Source: LMUY01 sp964245495
GTDB taxonomy: Bacteria > Pseudomonadota > Alphaproteobacteria > Acetobacterales > Acetobacteraceae
NCBI GenBank assembly: GCA_964245495.1
Contig: CAXTNC010000061.1
Location: 1-16,270, forward strand
Length of the DNA: 16,270 nt
Direction of reading: 5' to 3'
Under the pieces are notes generated by a model that was given only the letters and a program-made list of their open reading frames with translations, was not told the DNA's origin and made no database searches. Made by a program: the position numbers and the translations under genes. Below, piece by piece: positions 1-6,358 of the stretch. Numbering within the stretch: position 1 is the first letter of the stretch; the number at the start of each line of letters is the position of its first letter.

Positions 1-921
1 GCCCTGTTCGACCGGCTGCGCCTGCCGGTGATCGCCTCGCCGCTGTTCATCATCTCCACTCCGGAGCTGGTCATCGCCCAGTGCCGCGCGGGCGTGGTCG
101 GCTCCTTCCCCGCGCTCAACGCCCGCCCCGCCCCGGTGCTGGAGGAGTGGCTGAAGCGGCTGACCGGGGAGCTTGGCCCGGCGGACGCGCCGTTCGCCGT
201 CAACCAGATCGTCCACCGCTCCAACGACCGGCTGATGCACGACGTGGAGATGTGCGTGAAGTACCAGGTCCCGGTCGTCATCACCTCGCTCGGCGCGCGG
301 GAGGAGGTGAACCAGGCGGTGCACAGCTACGGCGGCATCGTGCTGCACGACATCATCAACGACCAGTTCGCCCGCAAGGCGGTGAGCAAGGGCGCGGACG
401 GGCTGATCGCGGTCGCGGCCGGCGCGGGCGGCCACGCCGGCACGCTCTCCCCCTTCGCCCTGATGGGCGAGATACGCAGCTGGTTCGACGGCCCGGTGGC
501 GCTGTCCGGCGCCATCGCCACCGGCGGCGCGGTGTTGGCGGCGCAGGCGATGGGGGCGGACTTCGGCTACATCGGCTCCGCCTTCATCGCGACGGAGGAG
601 GCCAACGCCAGCGCCGGCTACAAGCAGATGCTGGTGGAGGGCGCGGCCGGCGACATCGTGTACACCAACCTCATCACCGGCGTGCACGGCAACTACCTGC
701 GCGGCAGCCTGTCCGCCGCCGGGCTGGACCCGGACAACCTGCCCGCCTCGGACGCCGCGGCGATGAACTTCGGCTCGGGCAGCGCCAAGGCGTGGAAGGA
801 CATCTGGGGCTCCGGCCAGGGCATCGGCGCGGTGAAGGAGGTGGTGCCGACGGCCGCGCTGGTCGCGCGCCTGGCCCGGGAGTACGGCGCCGCCCGCGAG
901 CGGCTGCGCCTGGCAGCGTGA
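1..921 (+). CDS. Nitronate monooxygenase family protein (5' end outside window)
   Basis: FMN-dependent TIM-barrel enzyme of the nitronate monooxygenase (2-nitropropane dioxygenase) family, which oxidises alkyl nitronates in the cytoplasm. The frame is open from base 1 and begins ALFDRLRLPVIASP, the family's N-terminal signature, so only a few residues are probably missing. The GTG at 28 is therefore an internal valine rather than the start. Seen: the N-terminal strand ending PALNARP, a 'VNQI' strand, the glycine-rich GAGGHAGT segment that in this family carries the active-site histidine and contacts the flavin, and the late ALSGAIATGG and YIGSAF segments of the phosphate-binding end. About 306 residues are visible, normal for the family. 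chaC follows after 43 bp on the same strand, so co-transcription is likely. The physiological substrate cannot be deduced; many members annotated this way have no tested activity. Confidence 0.88.
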   Translation, partial: ALFDRLRLPVIASPLFIISTPELVIAQCRAGVVGSFPALNARPAPVLEEWLKRLTGELGPADAPFAVNQIVHRSNDRLMHDVEMCVKYQVPVVITSLGAREEVNQAVHSYGGIVLHDIINDQFARKAVSKGADGLIAVAAGAGGHAGTLSPFALMGEIRSWFDGPVALSGAIATGGAVLAAQAMGADFGYIGSAFIATEEANASAGYKQMLVEGAAGDIVYTNLITGVHGNYLRGSLSAAGLDPDNLPASDAAAMNFGSGSAKAWKDIWGSGQGIGAVKEVVPTAALVARLAREYGAARERLRLAA

Positions 922-964
922 AGCCTCCCGGCCTCACCGGCGGCAACGGCTTCCCGGCGCAGGA

Positions 965-1648
965 ATGACCGGCTTCAAGCTCACCCGCGCGCTGCTGGAA
1001 GCCGGCGGCGTGGACGACATGGTGGCCCGCGCCGCCCCCGGCCTGCGCCTGCTGACGCAAGCGGAGCGCGCCCGGTCCCTGCGCGAAACCCTGGCGGCCC
1101 GGCCGGCCGGCGAGCCGGCCTGGCTGTTCGGCTACGGCTCGCTGATCTGGAACCCGCAGCTGGAAGCGCTGGAGCGCCGCCCCGCCACCGTGCGCGGCTG
1201 GCATCGCGCCTTCTGCCTGTCCACCCAGGCCGGCCGCGGCACGGCGGACAACCCGGGCCTGGTGCTCGGGCTGGATGCGGGAGGGCATTGCACCGGCGTG
1301 GCTTTCCGGCTGGCGGATGAGGGGCTTGAAGCGGAACTCGCCCTGCTGTGGCGGCGCGAGATGCTGGCGGGCAGCTACGTGCCCCGCTGGCTGGACCTGG
1401 AGGACACGGCCGGGGACCGCTTCGGCAGCGCCATCGCGTTCACCATCAACACGGAAGCGGACCAGTACGCCGGGGACCTCGCGCAGGAGGTGGTGATCCG
1501 CCGGCTGGCCACCGCCGGCGGCGAACTGGGGACGTGCGCCGACTACCTGTTCCGCACCTGCGAGGGCCTGCACGCGGCGGGAGTGCCGGATGCGGAGCTG
1601 GACAGGCTGGCCGGGATCGTGGCCGCTGCCCGCAACGCTCCGGGCTGA
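965..1648 (+). CDS. chaC: Glutathione-specific gamma-glutamylcyclotransferase, ChaC family
   Basis: Predicted cytosolic enzyme that cleaves the gamma-glutamyl bond of glutathione, giving 5-oxoproline and Cys-Gly. Evidence is the FGYGSLIWNP motif (about residues 55-64), the substrate-binding loop of the cyclotransferase fold. It is followed by a VRGWHRAFCL segment, a PGLVLGLD strand, a GVAFRL strand and a LLWRREM helix typical of bacterial ChaC. The acidic residues around LADEGLEAE lie where the catalytic glutamate is expected, but I cannot fix it without alignment. At 227 aa the length fits bacterial ChaC; the first 50 residues are a less conserved extension. The ATG at 965 is the first in frame, and its Shine-Dalgarno is poor (only AGGA abutting the start), consistent with partial dependence on the upstream gene. 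It converges with the response regulator gene across 26 bp. Confidence 0.9.
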   Translation: MTGFKLTRALLEAGGVDDMVARAAPGLRLLTQAERARSLRETLAARPAGEPAWLFGYGSLIWNPQLEALERRPATVRGWHRAFCLSTQAGRGTADNPGLVLGLDAGGHCTGVAFRLADEGLEAELALLWRREMLAGSYVPRWLDLEDTAGDRFGSAIAFTINTEADQYAGDLAQEVVIRRLATAGGELGTCADYLFRTCEGLHAAGVPDAELDRLAGIVAAARNAPG

Positions 1649-1675
1649 GCTTCAAGCCCGGCCGGGTTTGAGGCT
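1648..1675. terminator. Bidirectional hairpin spanning both convergent stop codons
   Basis: Bases 1648-1660 pair with 1663-1675, with two G-T wobbles and a core CAAGCCCG/CGGGTTTG. The left arm starts on the last base of the chaC stop codon and the right arm ends on the first base of the response regulator stop (TCA, 1675-1677, on the + strand). It is the only space between the two convergent genes, so a terminator serving both is the natural reading. There is no long T tract. Confidence 0.55.
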
Positions 1676-2040
1676 CAGGCCCGCAGCAGCTTGGCGATCA
1701 CCGCCAGGATGTCCCGCGGGCCGTAGGGCTTGCGCAGCAGCGCGTCGTTCGGCCCGAGCGGTCGCAGCCCGGACAGGCTTTCCGGCCGGCCCGTGACGTA
1801 GACCACCGGAACGGCCGCGTCCCGCCGCCGCGCGTGCTGGCCCACCGCGATGCCGTCCAGCAGGCCGGGCATCTGGATGTCCGTCACCACCAGGTCGAAC
1901 CCGCTTCCGCCGTCGATGATGCCGACCGCCTCGTCGCCCGTGGCGGCCTCCACGGTTTCGAAGCCTTGGTCCACGAGGGTTTCCGCCAGGATCAGCCGGA
2001 TGATCTCCTCATCCTCAACGACCAAAACCCGCTTGGCCAT
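1675..2040 (-). CDS. Single-domain response regulator (CheY-like receiver)
   Basis: A stand-alone receiver domain of 121 aa with no output domain, so it probably acts by phosphotransfer or protein-protein contact, as CheY, DivK and LovR do. Seen: acidic cluster VVEDEE (E9-E12), phospho-acceptor D54 in VVTDIQMPG, the switch threonine T83 in VVYVTG and the conserved K104-P105 pair. The ATG at 2040 was chosen over an ATG 78 bp upstream because MAKRVLVVEDE is the normal receiver N-terminus and GTGGGAAAC sits just before it; the upstream 26 residues resemble no receiver. It is divergent from the LOV histidine kinase at 2153 across 112 bp, so that kinase is the obvious partner, although pairing is inference. 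The C-terminus is flush with the domain end. Confidence 0.9.
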   Translation of the reverse strand: MAKRVLVVEDEEIIRLILAETLVDQGFETVEAATGDEAVGIIDGGSGFDLVVTDIQMPGLLDGIAVGQHARRRDAAVPVVYVTGRPESLSGLRPLGPNDALLRKPYGPRDILAVIAKLLRA

Positions 2041-2152
2041 GTTTCCCACTGATGACAACTCTGCTTGCACATCGCAGATACGCGCAGCGAAGGGTGCGGG
2101 ATTTGTTGCCGCCGCCACTTCTGCGTGACATCACGGGCGCACGATTCATTGC

Positions 2153-3319
2153 ATGGACGGTTTTGGGGTGCCATCGACGGGCCAGATCAGACCCGCCCAG
2201 GCTGCGGCCGGCGGCGGGCCGGACAAGGGAATCTTCTTCGCCGCCGCGCAGATGTCCCGCATGCCGATGTGCCTCGCCGACCCGAGCCAGCCGGACATGC
2301 CGCTGGTGTTCGTCAACGAGGCGTTCCTGCGCCAGACCGGCTATGCCGAGGCGGAGGTGCTCGGCCGCAACTGCCGCTTCCTGCAAGGCCCGGACACCGA
2401 CCCCGCGGCGCTGCAGCAGCTGCGGCACGCCATCCACGCGCGCGAGGACACGGTGGTCGAGCTGATCAACCACAAGCGCGACGGCACGCCGTTCTGGAAC
2501 GCGCTCCATGTCAGCCCCGTGTTCGACGCTTCCGGCGCGCTGGCCTACTACTTCGCCAGCCAGCTCGACGTGACCCGGCGCAGGGAAGCCGAGGCCGCGC
2601 TGCAGCAGTCCCAGCGCATGGAGGCGCTCGGCAGCATGGCCTCCAACATGGCGCACGAGTTCAACAACCTCATGACCGTCGTGGTCGGCAGCGCGCAGCT
2701 GGCGATCGAGCGCGCCACGGACCCGCGGCAGCGCCAGCAGCTGGACCGCGTCGAGCGGGCGGCCCGGCAGGCGGGGCGATTGACCCAGCAGATGCTGTCC
2801 TTCGCCCGCCGCCAGTTCCACGACGCGCGGGAGACGGACCTGAACGCCCTGGTCAGCGGCATGAACGGCCTGCTGGCCCAGCTGGCCGGACCCGGCGTGG
2901 CCGTGGCGCTGGACCTGTCCTCCGCCCCCGTGACGGCCATGGTCGATGCCGGCCAGATGCAGTTGGCGCTGGTCAACCTGGCCCGCAACGCGGTGGATGC
3001 GATGCCGGACGGCGGCACCCTGACGGTCAGCACGCGGGCGCTGCCGGACGGGACGGGCGCCGCACTTGCCGTGGCGGACACCGGGCACGGCATGGCCCCG
3101 GACGTGCTGCGCCGGGCCGCGGAGCCGTTCTTCACCACCAAGGAGCGCGGCAAGGGCGCCGGGCTCGGCCTGTCCATGGTGTCGGGCTTCGCCCAGCAAT
3201 CGGGCGGCCAGGTCGAGATCGACGCGGCGCCGGGCCAAGGGGCGCGGGTCACCATCAAGCTGCCCAGCCGCTGGCAAGCCGGCCGCGCCGCCGAGGAAGG
3301 GCCGGAGCGCGCTGGCTGA
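2153..3319 (+). CDS. LOV-domain (blue-light) sensor histidine kinase
   Basis: Soluble kinase of 388 aa with no membrane segments. Order: a 30-residue leader; a PAS/LOV domain (about 34-142); a linker helix starting DVTRRREAEAAL; a HisKA dimerisation helix with phospho-histidine H168 in MAHEFNNL; and an HATPase_c domain with N box N279, G1 box D309 in VADTGHGM, F box EPFFTTK and G2 box GAGLGLSMV. The sensor is a true LOV domain: it has GRNCRFLQ with flavin-adduct cysteine C74, asparagines N106 and N116 (INHKRDGTPFWN) for the flavin ring, and Q137 in FASQLDVT, the glutamine that relays the signal. FMN binding and blue-light control follow from the family. There is no C-terminal receiver; the divergent single-domain regulator may supply it. 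The start at ATG 2153 lacks a strong Shine-Dalgarno, so a slightly different start is possible. Confidence 0.93.
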   Translation: MDGFGVPSTGQIRPAQAAAGGGPDKGIFFAAAQMSRMPMCLADPSQPDMPLVFVNEAFLRQTGYAEAEVLGRNCRFLQGPDTDPAALQQLRHAIHAREDTVVELINHKRDGTPFWNALHVSPVFDASGALAYYFASQLDVTRRREAEAALQQSQRMEALGSMASNMAHEFNNLMTVVVGSAQLAIERATDPRQRQQLDRVERAARQAGRLTQQMLSFARRQFHDARETDLNALVSGMNGLLAQLAGPGVAVALDLSSAPVTAMVDAGQMQLALVNLARNAVDAMPDGGTLTVSTRALPDGTGAALAVADTGHGMAPDVLRRAAEPFFTTKERGKGAGLGLSMVSGFAQQSGGQVEIDAAPGQGARVTIKLPSRWQAGRAAEEGPERAG

Positions 3320-3340
3320 GGCGCAAGGGCTTCCGCCCCC

Positions 3341-3395
3341 AAGGCAGCGGTCAGGGGGCAGCGGTCAAGGGGCAGCGCTCAGGGAGCAGCGGTCA
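3341..3395. repeat. 14-bp tandem repeat, about four units
   Basis: Four imperfect units run end to end: 3341-3353 (13 bp), 3354-3367, 3368-3381 and 3382-3395, consensus GGGGGCAGCGGTCA. The last unit supplies the TCA that is the tetR stop codon on the minus strand. The array fills most of the space between the convergent LOV kinase and tetR. An inverted repeat, AGCGG-TCAGG-CCGCT at 3388-3402, overlaps its end and may help terminate tetR or kinase transcription. Confidence 0.75.
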
Positions 3396-3980
3396 GGCCG
3401 CTGACCCGGGGCTGGCCAGGAGCATCGCCTTGGCGACCCGGCGGGTGAGTTCGTCTGCCGCCGCCTTGTCGGCCAGGCCGTCCAGGAACAGCAGCGCCAG
3501 GCCGTGCACCATGGACCAGCAGCCCAGGGTGCAGGCCTGCCGGTCGGCATCCGCCGGCAGCTCCGCCGCCACCCTGGCCGCCAACACGGCATGGGCCGCC
3601 TCGCCGGCCGCCATCATGTCGGGATGCGCGCCAAGACGCTTGAGGCCGAACATGAGCCGGAACAACGCCGGCTTGTCGATCGCGTACCGGACATAGGCGA
3701 CCGCCTGCGCCACCAGGGCCTGGCCCGCCGCAGCGCCCGCATCAGCCTGCCTCAGCCTGTCGCGCAGGCCGTCGAAGCCGTGCGCCGCGACGGCCGCCAG
3801 CAGCGCCTCCTTGTCGGGGTAGTGCCGGTAAGGCGCCATGGCGGACACCCCGGCGCGGCGCGCGACGGCGCGCAGCGAGAACGCATCCGCCCCATCCTCC
3901 GCCAGCAGGTCGAGCGCCGCACCGACCAGCGCCGTGCGCAGCTCGCCATGGTGGTAACTCCTGCCGTTTGATGTTGACAC
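3393..3980 (-). CDS. TetR family transcriptional repressor (WHG-type C-terminus)
   Basis: DNA-binding repressor of 195 aa. The N-terminus SYHHGELRTALVGAALDLLAEDG is the start of the TetR HTH, and the recognition region SLRAVARRAGVSAMAPYRHYPDKEALL (about 35-61) is typical of the 'YHHGdLR' subgroup. The C-terminal ligand domain contains WSMVHGLALL (155-164), the WHG signature. The GTG at 3980 was chosen because a perfect AGGAGG (complement of 3991-3996) lies 10 nt upstream and the protein then begins next to the HTH; a longer frame to 4094 would cross the promoter and operator region. It is divergent from the EthD-like gene. Two palindromes in the intergenic DNA suggest it represses both itself and its neighbours. 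The ligand is unknown. Confidence 0.9.
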   Translation of the reverse strand: MSTSNGRSYHHGELRTALVGAALDLLAEDGADAFSLRAVARRAGVSAMAPYRHYPDKEALLAAVAAHGFDGLRDRLRQADAGAAAGQALVAQAVAYVRYAIDKPALFRLMFGLKRLGAHPDMMAAGEAAHAVLAARVAAELPADADRQACTLGCWSMVHGLALLFLDGLADKAAADELTRRVAKAMLLASPGSAA

Positions 3981-3987
3981 CGTAAGC
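3973..3987. promoter_or_regulatory. Putative TetR operator O1 (imperfect copy)
   Basis: On the minus strand this reads GCTTACGGTGTCAAC, matching the perfect palindrome at 3999-4013 at 12 of 15 positions. The two centres are 26 bp apart. It overlaps the -35 of the EthD-side promoter and the GTG start of tetR, so bound repressor would block the target promoter. Confidence 0.55.
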
Positions 3988-4001
3988 TGACCTCCTATGC
4001 T
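3974..4001 (+). promoter_or_regulatory. Promoter of the EthD-like/DUF4188 operon
   Basis: A consensus -35 TTGACA (3974-3979) and a -10 TATGCT (3996-4001) are separated by 16 bp. Transcription would start near 4008, leaving a leader of about 55 nt before the GTG at 4063. O1 covers the -35 and O2 overlaps the -10, the usual layout for a repressible promoter. Confidence 0.65.
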
Positions 4002-4013
4002 TACAGTGTAAGC
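3999..4013. promoter_or_regulatory. Putative TetR operator O2 (perfect 15-bp palindrome)
   Basis: GCTTACAGTGTAAGC is a perfect 7+1+7 inverted repeat, the size and symmetry of a TetR family operator. It lies between the divergent tetR and EthD-like genes and overlaps the candidate -10 boxes on both strands. Confidence 0.75.
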
Positions 4014-4033
4014 GTTCGGCCGGCGCTCGCCAA
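4005..4033 (-). promoter_or_regulatory. Promoter of tetR
   Basis: On the minus strand, TTGGCG (complement of 4028-4033) and TACACT (complement of 4005-4010) are separated by 17 bp. The start would fall near 3998, just before the AGGAGG at 3996-3991, giving a very short leader. Operator O2 overlaps the -10, which predicts autorepression. Confidence 0.45.
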
Positions 4034-4062
4034 TCCATGCCGGCCCTGTCGGGGAAAGCACC

Positions 4063-4407
4063 GTGATCAAGTTCACCATCCTGCTGCGGCGCAAGCCGTC
4101 GATGACGCGTGACGAGTTCGTCGCCTACCATCGGGACAAGCACGCGCCGTTGTTCAGCGCGCTGCCGGCCGTCCGGCAGCACGTGCGGCGCTACGTCCAG
4201 TGCCACACGGTGGCGGCAGCCGTGCCCGGCCTGCCGCCAGCCAGCTTCGACGGCATCACCGAGCTCTGGTTCGACGACGTGGCCGGGCTGGAGGCGGTGT
4301 TCGCGTCGGACGCCTACATGCAGACCATCCGGCCGGACGAGGCGCAGTTCCTGGACCTGCACGGCTGCGAGTTCGTGCTGAGCACCGAACGCACCGTCAT
4401 CGCCTGA
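4063..4407 (+). CDS. EthD-like dimeric alpha/beta-barrel protein
   Basis: Small 114-aa protein of the EthD family (ferredoxin-like dimeric barrel). The pattern is MIKFTILLRRKPSMTRDEFVAYHRDKHAPL: first strand, 'S.eeF..yw...Ha' helix and conserved histidine H27. A long middle segment, ITELWFDDVAGLEAVF, and a terminal strand, EFVLSTERTVI, complete the fold. EthD members are associated with degradation or tailoring of aromatics, ethers and polyketides, but most have no defined reaction, so none is assigned here. The GTG at 4063 is supported by GGGGAAAG at 4051-4058. It is first in a two-gene operon with the DUF4188 gene (24 bp gap) and sits directly behind an operator-bearing promoter, so it is very probably a target of the divergent TetR protein. 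Confidence 0.85.
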   Translation: MIKFTILLRRKPSMTRDEFVAYHRDKHAPLFSALPAVRQHVRRYVQCHTVAAAVPGLPPASFDGITELWFDDVAGLEAVFASDAYMQTIRPDEAQFLDLHGCEFVLSTERTVIA

Positions 4408-4431
4408 CCATTCCCCAGCCTGGAGGCGCCC

Positions 4432-4881
4432 ATGGCCTACCCACGCCACTCCGTCGATCTCTCCGGCACCCCGGACCTGGTGGTCGTCTACCTCGGCTAC
4501 CGCGCCAAGGGCCTGAAGGGCGTCCGCGCGCTGCTGCGCATCGGCCGCGGCCTGCGCTCGCTCAGGGCCAGCCCGCCCCCCGGGCTGCTGGCGCACGAGA
4601 ACATGTGGTTCGGCTGGATGCACCCGGGCTTCCGGCAGTACTGGCGCGACTTCGAGAGCCTGGAGGCGTTCACCCGGGCGCCGCAGCATGCCGCCTGGTG
4701 GCGCGACTTCGCCCGCTCGGGCGGCGGCGGCATATGGCACGAAACCTACCGGCTGCGCGGCGGGATGGAGGCGATCTACTCGGGCGTCCCCGGCATCGGC
4801 TTCGCGGCGTTCGCGCCGGAGCGCGCGCCGGTCGGCCCCTTCATGAGCGCGCGCCAGCGAGTCGAGGCGGGCGCCGGCTGA
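4432..4881 (+). CDS. DUF4188 (Monooxy_af470-like) domain protein
   Basis: A 149-aa protein resembling the DUF4188/monooxygenase-af470-like family, another small dimeric alpha/beta-barrel fold. Seen: a first strand DLVVVYLGYRAKG, a variable loop, LLAHENMWFGWMHPGFRQYWRDFESLEAF (the family core with its WF..YW pattern), then AWWRDFA, GIWHETYRL and a closing AIYSGVPGIGFA segment. The reaction is unknown; the fold and neighbour suggest oxidation or binding of a small hydrophobic compound, which is inference. The ATG at 4432 has GGAGG (4422-4426) at good spacing. It follows the EthD-like gene by 24 bp under the same promoter. The last 20 residues look disordered. Confidence 0.8.
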   Translation: MAYPRHSVDLSGTPDLVVVYLGYRAKGLKGVRALLRIGRGLRSLRASPPPGLLAHENMWFGWMHPGFRQYWRDFESLEAFTRAPQHAAWWRDFARSGGGGIWHETYRLRGGMEAIYSGVPGIGFAAFAPERAPVGPFMSARQRVEAGAG

Positions 4882-4915
4882 GTGCCCGTTTGAGAATGCG
4901 CTGCAGCGAGCCAGA

Positions 4916-4933
4916 GGCGCCGGCTTCGGCGCC
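4916..4933. terminator. Possible terminator hairpin after the DUF4188 gene
   Basis: GGCGCCG (4916-4922) pairs perfectly with CGGCGCC (4927-4933) around a GCTT loop, 35 bp after the DUF4188 stop. No T run follows, so efficiency is uncertain. Confidence 0.4.
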
Positions 4934-4950
4934 GCCCGGCGTGGCCTTTC

Positions 4951-5007
4951 GAGCACCGGAGCGGAGCGGCCTTGCTGGCCGTGAGCACCGGAGCGCAGGA
5001 AGGCCGC
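4951..5007. repeat. Small composite intergenic repeat
   Basis: A perfect 13-bp direct repeat, GAGCACCGGAGCG, lies at 4951-4963 and 4983-4995. Interleaved with it is an inverted pair, GCGGCCTT (4966-4973) and AAGGCCGC (5000-5007). It sits between the convergent DUF4188 and hemA genes. The mix of direct and inverted parts looks like a REP-type dispersed element, but only one copy is visible here. Confidence 0.5.
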
Positions 5008-5054
5008 GTCGGATGGCCGCTACAGTAGCATTATCAAACAGGCGCTGAGAGCGG

Positions 5055-6266
5055 TCACGCCGCCCGGGCCAGCCTCGCCTCGGCCCAAACCGCGGCCAGG
5101 GCGCCCACCAGGTGGTCGATGTCGGCGTCGCTGTGCAGCGGCGAGGGCGTGAGCCGCAGCCGCTCCGTGCCGCGCGGCACCGTGGGGTAGTTGATCGGCT
5201 GCACGTAGACGCCATGCCGGTCCAGCAGCGCGTCGCTGATCTGCTTGCACAGCACCGGCTCGCCCACCATCACGGGCACGATGTGGCTCGGGTTGTCCAG
5301 GTGCGGCACGCCCGCCGCGTCCAGCCCGCGGCGCAGGCGCGCCACCCGGTCCCGCTGGCGCTCGCGCTCGGCGTCGCTGCCGCGCAGGTGGCGCACGCTG
5401 GCCAGCGCACCGGCCGCCACCGCGGGCGGCAGGGCCGTGGTGAAGATGAACCCGGGCGCGAAGGAGCGCACGAAGTCGCACAGCGCCGCCGCCCCGGCGA
5501 TGTAGCCGCCCACCACGCCGAACGCCTTGGCCAGCGTGCCCTCGATCACCGTCAGCCGGTGGGCCACGCCCTCGCGCGCCGCGACCCCCGCGCCGCCGGG
5601 TCCGTAGAGGCCCACGGCGTGGACCTCGTCCAGGTAGGTCATGGCGCCGTGCCGCTCCGCCACGTCGCAGATGGCGGCCACGGGGGCGATGTCGCCATCC
5701 ATGGAGTACACCGACTCGAATGCCACCAGCTTGGGCCGCGCCGGGTCCAGGCCGGACAGGATGCGGTCGAGGTCCGCCGGGTCGTTGTGGCGGAACACGT
5801 GCCGCTCGGCCCGGCTGTGGCGCATGCCCTCGATCATGGAGGCGTGGTTCAGCGCGTCGGACAGGATGGCGCAGCCCGGCATTTGGGACGCCAGGGTGGC
5901 AAGCGTCGCCTCGTTGGACACGTAGCCGGAGGTGAACAGCAGCGCCGCCTGCTTGCCGTGCAGGGAGGCCAGCTCGCGCTCCAGCAGCACGTGGTCGTGG
6001 TTGGTGCCGGAGATGTTGCGCGTGCCCCCGGCGCCGGCGCCGCAGCGGTCCAGCGCCTCGTGCATGGCGGCCAGCACCGCCGGGTGCTGGCCCATGCCGA
6101 GGTAGTCGTTGGAGCACCACACCGTCACCGGCGCGCTGCCGCCAGGGGCGTGATGCGTGGCGGCCGGGAACGCGCCGGCCTGCCGCTCCAAGTCCGCGAA
6201 CACCCGGTAGCGGCCCTCGGCCTTCAGGCCATCGAGCTGCTCCCGGAAGAAACCCTCGTGATCCAT
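5055..6266 (-). CDS. hemA: 5-aminolevulinate synthase (C4/Shemin pathway)
   Basis: PLP-dependent alpha-oxoamine synthase that condenses glycine and succinyl-CoA to 5-aminolevulinate, CO2 and CoA, the first step of haem synthesis in alphaproteobacteria. The 403-aa product covers the family: N-terminal FFREQLDGLKAEGRYRVFADLER, WCSNDYLGMGQHP, the glycine-rich GAGAGGTRNISGTNH, SDALNHASMIEG (H141 region), YLDEVHAVGLYG (D213 at the PLP pyridine nitrogen) and the Schiff-base lysine K247 in GTLAKAFG. The C-terminal region has YVQPINYPTVPRGTERLRLTPSP. The ATG at 6266 was chosen over an upstream one because MDHEGFF matches family N-termini and GGAGAG precedes it. A CBS-domain gene lies 92 bp upstream on the same strand. 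hemA converges with the DUF4188 gene. Confidence 0.96.
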   Translation of the reverse strand: MDHEGFFREQLDGLKAEGRYRVFADLERQAGAFPAATHHAPGGSAPVTVWCSNDYLGMGQHPAVLAAMHEALDRCGAGAGGTRNISGTNHDHVLLERELASLHGKQAALLFTSGYVSNEATLATLASQMPGCAILSDALNHASMIEGMRHSRAERHVFRHNDPADLDRILSGLDPARPKLVAFESVYSMDGDIAPVAAICDVAERHGAMTYLDEVHAVGLYGPGGAGVAAREGVAHRLTVIEGTLAKAFGVVGGYIAGAAALCDFVRSFAPGFIFTTALPPAVAAGALASVRHLRGSDAERERQRDRVARLRRGLDAAGVPHLDNPSHIVPVMVGEPVLCKQISDALLDRHGVYVQPINYPTVPRGTERLRLTPSPLHSDADIDHLVGALAAVWAEARLARAA

Positions 6267-6306
6267 CGCACTCTCCAGCCCGGCAATTTGGGCTTCGCCA
6301 TGGACC

Positions 6307-6334
6307 TTCCTAGTCCGCCCGCCCCATTTGCCAA
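6307..6334 (-). promoter_or_regulatory. Possible hemA promoter
   Basis: On the minus strand, TTGGCA (complement of 6329-6334) is followed after 16 bp by TAGGAA (complement of 6307-6312), about 40 bp before the hemA start. The -10 is a weak match. No FNR or FixK-type palindrome was found here. Confidence 0.3.
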
Positions 6335-6358
6335 GCCAGCACGGCGTCCGGCACGGCA

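Noticed and set aside
2124..2135. Small palindrome CGTGA-CA-TCACG between the response regulator and LOV kinase genes
   Set aside because: The arms are five bases with a 2-bp centre, not the spacing of CRP/FNR-type sites, and no second copy is present; too short to call an operator.
2015..3277. A 420-residue minus-strand frame opposite the LOV kinase
   Set aside because: Antisense shadow rich in His/Arg/Gly/Ala with no motifs, while the + strand has every kinase box.
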